NCBI GenBank assembly: GCA_016939335.1
Contig: JAFGHC010000014.1
Location: 1-37,722, forward strand
Origin: Candidatus Saganbacteria bacterium
GTDB taxonomy: Bacteria > Margulisbacteria > WOR-1 > O2-12-FULL-45-9 > XYB2-FULL-48-7
Direction of reading: 5' to 3'
DNA length: 37,722 nt
In this document: positions 30,169-37,722 of the stretch, piece after piece
Layout of the letters: every line of letters begins with the position of its first letter
How positions within the stretch are numbered: position 1 is the first letter of the stretch
Translations under genes and position numbers: made by a program
The notes under the pieces: generated by a model
The model's database searches: none
Told to the model about the DNA's origin: nothing
What the model saw: only the letters and a program-made list of their open reading frames with translations

Positions 30169-31419
30169 AGTCCTTACCTGGCCCGAGCCATGAATAATAT
30201 ACTTATAAGAAGTCAATTCCGGTAACCCCAGCGGCCCGCGGGCGTGGAGCTTCTGCGTCGAGATGCCGATCTCGGCGCCGAAGCCGAACTCGAAGCCGTC
30301 GGTAAAGCGGGTCGAGGCGTTGACATAGACTGCCGCCGCGTCGACCTCATCGGTGAACTTCTTGGCCGCTTTGTCGTCTTTGGTAATGATCGTTTCCGAA
30401 TGCTTGGTCCCGTATTTATTGATGTGAGCGATCGCGTCATCGGTATCCCTGACGACCTTGACCGCCAGGATCAGCGCCAGGAACTCGGTCGACCAATCCT
30501 CGTCGGTAGCGGCTTTTACTGCCGGGTCTATTTTCCTGGTTTCCGCGTCGCCGCGCAGTTCGACGCCGGCCTCGCGCAGTTTTTTAAACAATGGCGGTAT
30601 AAATACCGCCGCTACATCTTTGTCGATCAACAGCGTCTCGATCGCGTTGCAGACCGACGGGCGGGAAACTTTGGCATTGTAAACGATCTCAACCGCCATT
30701 TTCAGGTCGGCGGTCATCTCAACATAAGCGTGGCAGTTGCCTTCGCCGGTCTCAATTACGGGAATGGTCGATTTCTGCACTACCGTCTGGATCAGGCTGC
30801 GCCCGCCGCGCGGGACCAGGACGTCGACAAATTCGCGGGCGGCCATCAGCTCTTCCGCCGTCTCCCGCCGCGTATCGGCGATCAATTGAATTGAGTTGGC
30901 CGGCAGGCCGGCCTGAAAGCCGGCTTCGGCGATAGTTTTGGCGATCTCGATGTTCGACTGCACGGCGTCGGAGCCGCCGCGCAGGATCACCGCATTGCCC
31001 GCTTTAACGCAGAGCGCGGCCGAGTCGACCGTGACGTTTGGCCGGGCTTCGTAAATGATGCCGATGACGCCGAGCGGCACGCGGACCTTCTTGATCTTGA
31101 GGCCGTTCGGTCTTTCCCATTCAGCTAACACTTCGCCGATCGGGTCGGGGAGCGCTTTGACGGCGTTCAGCCCTTCGATCATCTCTTTGAGCCGTTTGCC
31201 GTCGAGGGCGAGGCGGTCGAGGAAGGCGCGGGAGAGCTCTTTCTTTTCGCCGGCCTCGAGGTCAACGGCGTTGGCGGCCAGGATCGCTCTGGCGTTCTTG
31301 TCGAGAGCGTCGGCCATCAGCTCGAGGGCGTGGTTTTTGACCGCGGTCGAGGTGAGGCCAAGCTTGAACGCGGCTGCTTTGGCCAGACGGCCTTTCTCGG
31401 CGACTTCGGAATTGCCCAT
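30166..31419 (-). CDS. proA: Glutamate-5-semialdehyde dehydrogenase (gamma-glutamyl phosphate reductase)
   Basis: Second step of proline synthesis, NADPH-dependent, aldehyde dehydrogenase fold, 417 aa. Seen: VPLGVIGIIYEARPNVTVDSAALCVKAGNAVILRGG (cofactor domain), VLVPRGGRSLIQTV and the catalytic Cys in SRPSVCNAIETLLI. The C-terminal EFGFGAEIGISTQKLHARGPLGL is the family signature. A REP hairpin (30591-30618) lies inside the gene and encodes DVAAVFIPPL. The stop codon falls in a repeat. The ATG follows TGATATAAT by 8 nt. proB is not adjacent. Confidence 0.95.
   Translation of the reverse strand: MGNSEVAEKGRLAKAAAFKLGLTSTAVKNHALELMADALDKNARAILAANAVDLEAGEKKELSRAFLDRLALDGKRLKEMIEGLNAVKALPDPIGEVLAEWERPNGLKIKKVRVPLGVIGIIYEARPNVTVDSAALCVKAGNAVILRGGSDAVQSNIEIAKTIAEAGFQAGLPANSIQLIADTRRETAEELMAAREFVDVLVPRGGRSLIQTVVQKSTIPVIETGEGNCHAYVEMTADLKMAVEIVYNAKVSRPSVCNAIETLLIDKDVAAVFIPPLFKKLREAGVELRGDAETRKIDPAVKAATDEDWSTEFLALILAVKVVRDTDDAIAHINKYGTKHSETIITKDDKAAKKFTDEVDAAAVYVNASTRFTDGFEFGFGAEIGISTQKLHARGPLGLPELTSYKYIIHGSGQVRT
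30591..30618. repeat. REP-like hairpin inside proA
   Basis: GGCGGTA-TAAA-TACCGCC followed by GCTACATCTTTGT, matching the second half of the lnt doublet except for a paired C-G to A-T change in the stem. It is oriented antisense in proA and sense in lnt, with the frame open in both. Confidence 0.82.
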
Positions 31420-31427
31420 AATGGGTA

Positions 31428-31436
31428 ATTATATCA
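31428..31436 (-). promoter_or_regulatory. Extended -10 (TGATATAAT) before proA
   Basis: Ends 8 nt before the proA ATG; the intervening TACCCATT has no Shine-Dalgarno. Confidence 0.6.
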
Positions 31437-31464
31437 TCAGGAATTATGTAATGGCCGCGCGATT

Positions 31465-34400
31465 TTAAAAACTGCAGCCGCAGCCGTGGGCGCGGGGTTT
31501 GGGCTGGTCCGGAACGATTGGCGCCGCCGGAACCGCCGCCACGACGTCAGACCAATCACTTTCGTGGGCCGGGCTCATTGTGTCATAGGCTTTGACTTTA
31601 CATATATAGATATGCCCGTTAGTTAATCCTGTCACCAGATACGAAGTCCGATCACCAACCTCTTTTTCCACCCAATTGCCGCCGATCGTCGAATCCTGGC
31701 AGGCGGTTTTATAACCGCCGAGGTCGTTGAACGGGGAGCCGTCAGCGTGAATGGCCGGGGCCTGCCAGCTAAGCGGGATCTGCCCGTTCTGCCCGCTGAC
31801 CGCTTTGAGCTTGGAGGGGGCGGACGGTTTAACGCTGATATCCGAAGGGGAGGCAGCGGCGAGCTCCGACCAATCACCGACGTTGACGGGATCGGCATTG
31901 TCAAAGGCCTGTACCTTGAATTCGTAAACGCGGCCATTGAGCAGGCCGGGGATAGTTATTGCGGTCGTCGCGCCGGAGACAAATTCCGTCCAGCCGCCGC
32001 CGGCGGTCGCGTCGCGGTAGGCGACATTATAACCGGCCAGGCCGGAGAGCGGCCCGTTATCAGCGTCGGCGGCCGGCGCGGTCCATGATAATGAGACCTG
32101 CCGGTCCTGATCGTTAAGCGCCGTCAGATTGGCCGGGCTGGCCGGGGCAATGTCGTCGCTGACGGGAATTGAAAAAAACGAACCGGGGGCGCTGGCCGGA
32201 AGAAAGGTGACGTTGCCGCTGCTATCGCTCCCCTCCAGGTAATATTCCACTCCGGCTAAAGTGACCGCGGCTGCCGGGACCGCTCCGGAATATATGTTGC
32301 CGGAGCGGGACGCGGTAAGGTCGGCCGTCGCCCACTGGGGAGAGCCTTTGATCCGGTAGTGGAGGGCAACATTCTTAATAGCGACGTTGTCCGTCGCAGT
32401 AAGAACGATCGGGAGATCTTTTCTTAGATAGGCGCCGGTGAGCGGGCTGTGGCCGATTGCCGGAGGGACATTGTCGCTGACCGACACATTGTAAACACTG
32501 GTCGGCGCGCCGGCCGGCGCGGCCGCAACATTGCTGCTCCGGTCATTGGCCTGAATGTAATACTGGACCCCGGCCATGGTCACGGAGCCGCCCGGGATAG
32601 TTGCCGTGTAAGTCCCGTTATTATTGGTCAGGGGGATGACTTGCCAGGGGCCGGCGCCGGTCGTCCGGAAATAAAGCGTGGCGGCCGGGCTCTCGCCGGA
32701 ATTGTCGGTGATCCGAGCGGTTATGTTAAAAGCTTGTCCTTCATTGACAGAAACAACAGGAGCATGAATTATGGCAGGCGCGACGTTATCTGTTATAGAA
32801 AGGTTGAAAGCTTTGCCTGGTGAACCGAGGGGAAGAACAGCGGGATTGAGGCTTGAATCGTGCGCGACCAGGTAATAATTTATATTGCCGCCCGCGGGGG
32901 CTGAAGCAGGGATCGACCCTTGCCAAATCTTGCCGCCGGAATTGTTCAGCTGGCTGAACTGGAACGTGCTGGCGCCGGCGTTTTTATAAAACAGGCTGAC
33001 CAGGAGCACGGCAGAATTATCGGCGACTTCGGCGGCGATCGGGATCGGGCTTCCCGGATCAGCGGCGGCCACCGGCGCGTGGGAAATGACCGGCGGGGTC
33101 ACATCTGTATGATAATTTCCGGTATGACGGGCGTCATGCTGGAACTGCGGCCATTCAGCTTTGGTGCCGGCCGCACCCAGATTCCAGATATAGATCTTAT
33201 CGCTGGTGGCAGCGATCAACTCCAGTTTCCCGTCCCGGTCGATATCAACTGCGGAGAGCGAATGAGAATTGGCGTCTGGCAGGAATTTCGGGAACCCTGA
33301 TAATACGTCTGTTCTGGCGCTCCAGGCCCAAACATTGCCGTCCCCCGCATCTAAAATATCCGGCAGTCCGTCGCCATTGGCGTCAACGATGACCGGGGGC
33401 GGCCACGTGTTATTCAGCTTGATCTCTTGGAGCGGGACCGGCCAGTTGGCCGGCGCCGTCCCGTCGTGATGAAAGCCGTACAGTTTGTCGATGTTTGAAT
33501 GGGAAAAAATCTCCAGGTCACCGTCATTGTCCAGATCGCCGATCGCGGGGGGTGAGACCGCGTAGTCAGTCGCCTGCTGGGGCCAGCGGGGAAGAGAGAC
33601 GCCGTTTTTATCCCAGATATGCATGACCGCGTTGACGCAGTTCGCGATTATTTCGTGATTACCGTCGTTGTTGACGTCGGCAATCGCGGTCTGGACTAAT
33701 TTAAGCCCGGCGCCGTTGTAAGGTATCGGCTGCGGCCAAGGCGGCAAGAGGCTGCCGTTATCTTTTACCGCAGCGACCTGACCGTTGTTAAAACCGACGA
33801 CGATCTCTTCTTTTCCGTCGTTGTCAAGATCGCCAACCGAAGGGGTAGCGGCAGACTCCGCTGTCACCAGCGGCTTTGGCCAGGGCGGCAATAATTGGCC
33901 GTTAGAGCCCCAAATATATATATTCGGGGCAGCGGGATCATGATAGTCTTTGATGGTAGAAGCGATAATCTCCAAATAACCATCGCGGTTAATATCGCTT
34001 ATCACCGGAGATGAGAGACAGTGAGTGCCCGTATTGGCCGACCAGACCGGAGCGCCTTTATGATCCAGAGCGTAAAGGTAATTGTCTTCCTCCCAATGAT
34101 AAGAACCGACCAGGATCTCCAGGAAGCCGTCGCGGTTAATGTCCGCCAAAGAAGGAGTGGTGGCGATCCTTTTGGCGATATTTTTGTGCCACGACCGGGT
34201 GCCGTCGGCCTTATAAACGGAAAGATTGCCGCTGAAATCGCCGACCACGATCTCATCCTGACCATCGTTATCGATATCGCCGATGACCGGGCCGACCGAG
34301 TTTTCGGAGTAGAGCTTGCCCGGCGGCGTGACCGGCCAGCCGGGGCGATAGTCCTTTTCGAGCACGATCAGCACTTCTTCGGCGATGCTCTCATTAACTG

Positions 34401-36048
34401 TAATTCTAAGTTTATATTGCCCGCCCGGCAGGCCGGAGATCAGTGACTGGTCCAGGGTCGCCAGGGCCCCGTTACTGACCGGGGCGGCTGAATCTTTAAT
34501 GGTTGTCCAGCTTGACGGGTAAGTCCCAAGGCCATATTCAACTTTGTATTTTTGGAAGCCATCGCCGCCGGCAGTCCCGGTGACGGAGAAAGCGCCGGTC
34601 ACGATCTCCCCGCTTTTGGGAAAAGTTATCTCCAGATCAGGCACCCGGTCGATCGTCAGGGCCTTGAGCGCGTTTATCCGGCCGCTGCCGAGATATTGCT
34701 GGCCTGGCAGGACGAAGACCGGGTCGGCTGAAGAACGAATAATATGATAAACGGCGCTGTTCGTCAGCGCAGGATTATGGGAGACAATTAGCCCGGCCAG
34801 TCCGGCAACATAAGGGGCGGCGGAAGAGGTCCCGTCACTTGGGCCGTAGCTGTCTCCGAGAATGGTCGTGTAGAGATTTTTCCCGGGAGCGGCGACCGCG
34901 ATCTTGGCGCCGGAATTCGAAGAGGCTTCAGGCCCCCAGACGGCCTTCTTATCGTTCTCGTCGGTCGCGGCGACCGCCAGCACATTTTCATAAGCGGCGG
35001 GATAAAGGACAAAATTTTTGCCGTCATTTCCCGCGCTGGCGATCAGGAGGCAGCCGCGGCGATAAGCATAATTTAAAGCGTCCTCGAGCAGGGCCGAGGG
35101 AACGTAGCTGCCCCAGCTCATATTTATGACGCGGGCGCCGTTATCGGCCGCGTACTTGATCGCGTCCGCGTTGTCGGAATCAAGGAAAGAAGCTCCGTCT
35201 GGCGTCGAGAAACCCGTTCTTAACGGCATGATTTTGTTATGCCAGCTAATTCCGGATATGCCCTGATTATTGTTTGGCACTCCGGCGATGAGGCCGGCAA
35301 CCGTGGTGCCGTGGTTGGCAAAATCCATCGGGTCGTTATCTCTTGGCCCGGGATCCTCTCCGGGCGTGACCTGGGCGGGGTCCGCGCTGACAAAATCCCA
35401 GCCGCGCACATCATCTGGATAGCCATTATTATCGTCATCCACGCCGTTATTGGCGATCTCGTCAGGATTGGTCCAGATATTGGCGGCCAGGTCGGGGTGA
35501 TTGTAATAGACACCGGTATCAAGCACGGCGGCCACAATGTCAGGGTCGCCCAGCTCGATCTCCCACGCCGCCGGCGCCTGGACCTTGGCCAGCGCCCACT
35601 GCTGGGAGAAGAGGGGATCATTGGGCGCGGCCGCGGCAGCGTGGCGGATATAATTCGGCTCCGCATATTCGATGTTCGGATCGCTCTTGAATTCTTTGAT
35701 AACTGCTTGCGGATCAGCGCCCGGGGGCAGCTTGAGCTTATAAATATTATCGAGGTTGGGGAGCGGGCCCCGCTGTTTTCTCCGGTCATTTTTGATCTCT
35801 TTCGGCGCTCCCCGGAAAAGCCGCGCCATTTCGGGGATGCGGTGACGGGTAAAAAGCGCGTTGACCGTGCCGGCGGAGGTGTTCAGTTGCGCGGCTTGGA
35901 CGCTGACCGGTGATTTGAACTTGACGATGAGCTCGTCCGCTGCGCAGTCCTGGTCCGGCGGTTTTTTGCCGGAGTTATTCCCCCGGCCCGGCGAACCGGC
36001 CGCGGAGTAAAAACTGCCGCTGGAGCCGCAGATCAGATCGTCGCTCAT
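31465..36048 (-). CDS. Large multidomain subtilisin-family (S8) protease, 1527 aa
   Basis: Residues about 38-125 are an inhibitor-like propeptide (ELIVKFKSPVSVQ). The S8 domain follows (about 145-455), with triad Asp in VAAVLDTGVYY, His in NHGTTVAGLIAG and Ser in DGTSSAAPYVAG. Next come about eight FG-GAP/VCBS-like repeats (GDIDNDGQDEIVVGDF, ADINRDGFLEILVG and so on; about 580-975), probably a beta-propeller binding calcium through DxDxDG loops. Then follow three ~100-aa Ig-like repeats, each with a YYLxxxDxSxN-type ending, and two fibronectin III domains. The C-terminus is HGCGCSF. No signal peptide is visible; an in-frame stop lies just upstream of ATG 36048, so none was missed by start choice. 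Confidence 0.88.
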   Translation of the reverse strand: MSDDLICGSSGSFYSAAGSPGRGNNSGKKPPDQDCAADELIVKFKSPVSVQAAQLNTSAGTVNALFTRHRIPEMARLFRGAPKEIKNDRRKQRGPLPNLDNIYKLKLPPGADPQAVIKEFKSDPNIEYAEPNYIRHAAAAAPNDPLFSQQWALAKVQAPAAWEIELGDPDIVAAVLDTGVYYNHPDLAANIWTNPDEIANNGVDDDNNGYPDDVRGWDFVSADPAQVTPGEDPGPRDNDPMDFANHGTTVAGLIAGVPNNNQGISGISWHNKIMPLRTGFSTPDGASFLDSDNADAIKYAADNGARVINMSWGSYVPSALLEDALNYAYRRGCLLIASAGNDGKNFVLYPAAYENVLAVAATDENDKKAVWGPEASSNSGAKIAVAAPGKNLYTTILGDSYGPSDGTSSAAPYVAGLAGLIVSHNPALTNSAVYHIIRSSADPVFVLPGQQYLGSGRINALKALTIDRVPDLEITFPKSGEIVTGAFSVTGTAGGDGFQKYKVEYGLGTYPSSWTTIKDSAAPVSNGALATLDQSLISGLPGGQYKLRITVNESIAEEVLIVLEKDYRPGWPVTPPGKLYSENSVGPVIGDIDNDGQDEIVVGDFSGNLSVYKADGTRSWHKNIAKRIATTPSLADINRDGFLEILVGSYHWEEDNYLYALDHKGAPVWSANTGTHCLSSPVISDINRDGYLEIIASTIKDYHDPAAPNIYIWGSNGQLLPPWPKPLVTAESAATPSVGDLDNDGKEEIVVGFNNGQVAAVKDNGSLLPPWPQPIPYNGAGLKLVQTAIADVNNDGNHEIIANCVNAVMHIWDKNGVSLPRWPQQATDYAVSPPAIGDLDNDGDLEIFSHSNIDKLYGFHHDGTAPANWPVPLQEIKLNNTWPPPVIVDANGDGLPDILDAGDGNVWAWSARTDVLSGFPKFLPDANSHSLSAVDIDRDGKLELIAATSDKIYIWNLGAAGTKAEWPQFQHDARHTGNYHTDVTPPVISHAPVAAADPGSPIPIAAEVADNSAVLLVSLFYKNAGASTFQFSQLNNSGGKIWQGSIPASAPAGGNINYYLVAHDSSLNPAVLPLGSPGKAFNLSITDNVAPAIIHAPVVSVNEGQAFNITARITDNSGESPAATLYFRTTGAGPWQVIPLTNNNGTYTATIPGGSVTMAGVQYYIQANDRSSNVAAAPAGAPTSVYNVSVSDNVPPAIGHSPLTGAYLRKDLPIVLTATDNVAIKNVALHYRIKGSPQWATADLTASRSGNIYSGAVPAAAVTLAGVEYYLEGSDSSGNVTFLPASAPGSFFSIPVSDDIAPASPANLTALNDQDRQVSLSWTAPAADADNGPLSGLAGYNVAYRDATAGGGWTEFVSGATTAITIPGLLNGRVYEFKVQAFDNADPVNVGDWSELAAASPSDISVKPSAPSKLKAVSGQNGQIPLSWQAPAIHADGSPFNDLGGYKTACQDSTIGGNWVEKEVGDRTSYLVTGLTNGHIYICKVKAYDTMSPAHESDWSDVVAAVPAAPIVPDQPKPRAHGCGCSF

Positions 36049-36097
36049 CTCAATTATTTGTCGTCAATAAACGGCAGAAATTTCAGGGCATTTATCT

Positions 36098-36127
36098 AAA
36101 AAAACGCCCCGGGGTTAGCCGGGGCGT
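36098..36127 (-). terminator. Rho-independent terminator of the barrel-like gene
   Basis: Minus strand: ACGCCCCGG-loop-CCGGGGCGT followed by T7. It lies 24 bp beyond the stop of the 36152 gene and 50 bp before the protease start, so the two genes are probably separate transcripts. Confidence 0.85.
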
Positions 36128-36151
36128 TAACAGGCCCAAAAGAAAATAAGC

Positions 36152-37722
36152 TTATTTTTCCGTCTGAAGAGGCGACGTTTTGATCGGCCCAAAGATCAGC
36201 GGGACCAGATCAAGGGCGGCAACGCCGTTAAATCCTGTTTGTTTGCCGAACTCGTAGAGCTGGGCTTTAAGGGTCAGCCCGCTCGCCTGGCGCAATTTTT
36301 CTGGCAGGGTATAGGCCAGAGTGCCCATCTTGAAACCGCCGCCATAATAGAGCGCGGGGTTGTCGCCAAGATCGCCCCTCAATTCCACCGTTCCGATATC
36401 CGGGCGCTTGACGCCGGCGCCGGCAAAATAGCGCGATAAAGTGCCCCAGTTGTACCCGTCCTGGGAGAGGCGCTGGAGGCCGCCGTAGAAATAGAAGGGG
36501 AGCTTGGGGAATTTCTTGAAGTCAACGCGGGCGGCCGCTTCCACGCCCGAAAGTTCCTCGTAGGCGAAGTCGGCCATCGCGTCGGGGACAGCGGTCTTGC
36601 CGGAAACGAGCCAGGCCGCTTTGAGATAGATCTTCGGCGCCCATTGGTTTTTCTTCAGGTCAACGTTGCCGAGCAGCCCCAGCTGCCATTTTTCGGTATG
36701 GCCGCTGAAGCCGCCGGGAAAAGAATTGTTGTCCCAGTTGAAAGCGGTGTATTGCCGCTCCGCGAAAACGCCGCCGAACTCGCTGTCGAGAGTGAGCCGG
36801 AGGTTCAGGTTCTTGTCGGTGCCGTTATAGAAGAACTTGTTGGGGGCGCTGTTGGCGTTGCCGTTGACGCTCCCTTCGGCGTAAACGCCGGCCGAGAGCA
36901 GCCGCAATTGCGGCGTGGTCCAGATGTTCCCCCGCACTCCCAGCCCCAGCGCACCGGAAAGCTGGTAGGTGTCGGGCCCGTTATGAACGGCATCCCGGGT
37001 GCCGGTCTGCACGTTGCCGAGCAGCTCGGCGTGCTCCGAGACAGGGACGATCGCTTTGCCGCGGCCGACGATCGAGACCGGATCGTCGATCGAGCCGAGC
37101 CGCAGGTCCGCTTTCAGGTTCGGCATCTCCCGGTCGCCGAGCGAGCGGAGGTTGTAGGGGACGTCCTGGCTTTGCCAGGGATATTTGGAGAGCCCGACGG
37201 CCAGCTCGCCTTTGGCTTTTAAGGTATTGGCGGCGTAATCGCCCGCTTTTTCGAGGCTGGTCCGGGTGTCGGTGGCGACGACCTTGACCTTGAATGAAGT
37301 GACTTTTTTATCAGCATTGTCCCCGCCCTTGAGCGTGAATTCGTATTCTCCCGGCTTGACGCCGTACGGGACGCTGACTTTTTGGAATTTGAGCCGCTTT
37401 CCGTCCGGGCTGATCTCGGGGACGTTGAACTTTAAATTACCGTCCGGGCCGATCTCGGACTGGACCAGGTCGGGAAAGCCGGTCGGTGAATCGACGCCGG
37501 TCACCAGGTTAAGGCCCTCGCCGGTCAGGGCGAACTCGACCTCATCGCCCGGCTTGACGTTGTAGGGCGTGACGCCGGAGACCGAAACCTTACCTGGCTT
37601 TAGGGGTGGGGGCGGGGTCACAGGACAGGCAAACTGCATTTTTCTTGCTTCGATCAATTTATAAAGGCTGTTTTTACTGTGGAGCATGGCGTCCCAGAGC
37701 TTATCTGCGCGTTCTTTGGAGA
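36152..37722 (-). CDS. Ig-like plus beta-barrel-like surface protein, 5' end outside the window
   Basis: The frame is open to the right edge (SKERADKLWDAM before the track's start at 37687), so the true start is outside. An N-terminal helical segment (NSLYKLIEARKMQFACPV) and Pro-rich linker precede an IPT/TIG-like Ig domain (VSVSGVTPYNVKPGDEVEFALTGEGLNLV; about 30-140). About 340 residues of alternating polar/aromatic strands follow (LNLRLTLDSEFGGVFAERQYTAF, FYFYGGLQRLSQDG), like an outer-membrane barrel, but the end (SPLQTEK) lacks the usual terminal aromatic. Function unknown. Confidence 0.65.
   Translation of the reverse strand, partial: SKERADKLWDAMLHSKNSLYKLIEARKMQFACPVTPPPPLKPGKVSVSGVTPYNVKPGDEVEFALTGEGLNLVTGVDSPTGFPDLVQSEIGPDGNLKFNVPEISPDGKRLKFQKVSVPYGVKPGEYEFTLKGGDNADKKVTSFKVKVVATDTRTSLEKAGDYAANTLKAKGELAVGLSKYPWQSQDVPYNLRSLGDREMPNLKADLRLGSIDDPVSIVGRGKAIVPVSEHAELLGNVQTGTRDAVHNGPDTYQLSGALGLGVRGNIWTTPQLRLLSAGVYAEGSVNGNANSAPNKFFYNGTDKNLNLRLTLDSEFGGVFAERQYTAFNWDNNSFPGGFSGHTEKWQLGLLGNVDLKKNQWAPKIYLKAAWLVSGKTAVPDAMADFAYEELSGVEAAARVDFKKFPKLPFYFYGGLQRLSQDGYNWGTLSRYFAGAGVKRPDIGTVELRGDLGDNPALYYGGGFKMGTLAYTLPEKLRQASGLTLKAQLYEFGKQTGFNGVAALDLVPLIFGPIKTSPLQTEK

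Overview
The window (about 60% G+C, densely coded, many 1-10 nt gene overlaps) comes from a diderm bacterium. The evidence is LptF/G-type and LptD-type lipopolysaccharide export proteins, Lnt, a lipobox lipoprotein and a barrel-like protein. Lineage cannot be proven without searches. Two hints point near the Cyanobacteria sister lineages (Margulisbacteria/Saganbacteria-like): tandem heptanucleotide arrays like cyanobacterial STRRs, and a tmRNA tag frame ending in APVAAAA, close to the cyanobacterial APVAA ending. This placement is inference.

Layout. 1-82: the first codons of a probable IS110-type transposase leave the left edge. 83-721: a hypothetical gene. 814-10595 (+): holB, ricT, rpsU, an LptF/G permease, a TPR protein, lptD, a lipoprotein and lnt, i.e. 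replication/RNA processing followed by an outer-membrane assembly block. 10586-13749 (-): coaX, lysS, metF. 13854-14822 (+): an orphan histidine kinase. 14834-15889 (-): an MscS channel. 16062-21884 (+): a membrane sensor fused to a GT20 synthase (OtsA), OtsB, a Na+/Ca2+ exchanger, a DUF5752-like protein and TreT, which reads as an osmoadaptation/trehalose operon. 21905-23581 (-): tmRNA, two small unknown genes and smpB (trans-translation). 23721-24168: an A+T-rich four-helix-bundle gene tightly enclosed by 22-nt inverted repeats. 24241-25757 (+): an ABC-2 exporter. 25905-27125 (-): dapB and dut. 27279-31419 (-): a hypothetical gene, an M16 peptidase, nadD and proA. 31465-37722 (-): a 1527-aa subtilase with FG-GAP, Ig-like and Fn3 modules, and a 5'-truncated barrel-like protein.

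Most distinctive is a layer of small repeats over this otherwise ordinary gene set. (i) Tandem 7-nt arrays, often in inverted pairs, lie between genes and inside lnt, coaX and the signal peptide of the lipoprotein. They repeatedly touch or supply stop codons. (ii) REP-like hairpins occur inside lnt and proA with compensatory changes in the stem. (iii) Several genes have an extended -10 box ending 6-8 nt before the start codon, which suggests leaderless mRNAs. (iv) The tmRNA appears to encode an unusually long tag. (v) The inverted-repeat cassette around the four-helix-bundle gene looks like a minimal mobile unit.
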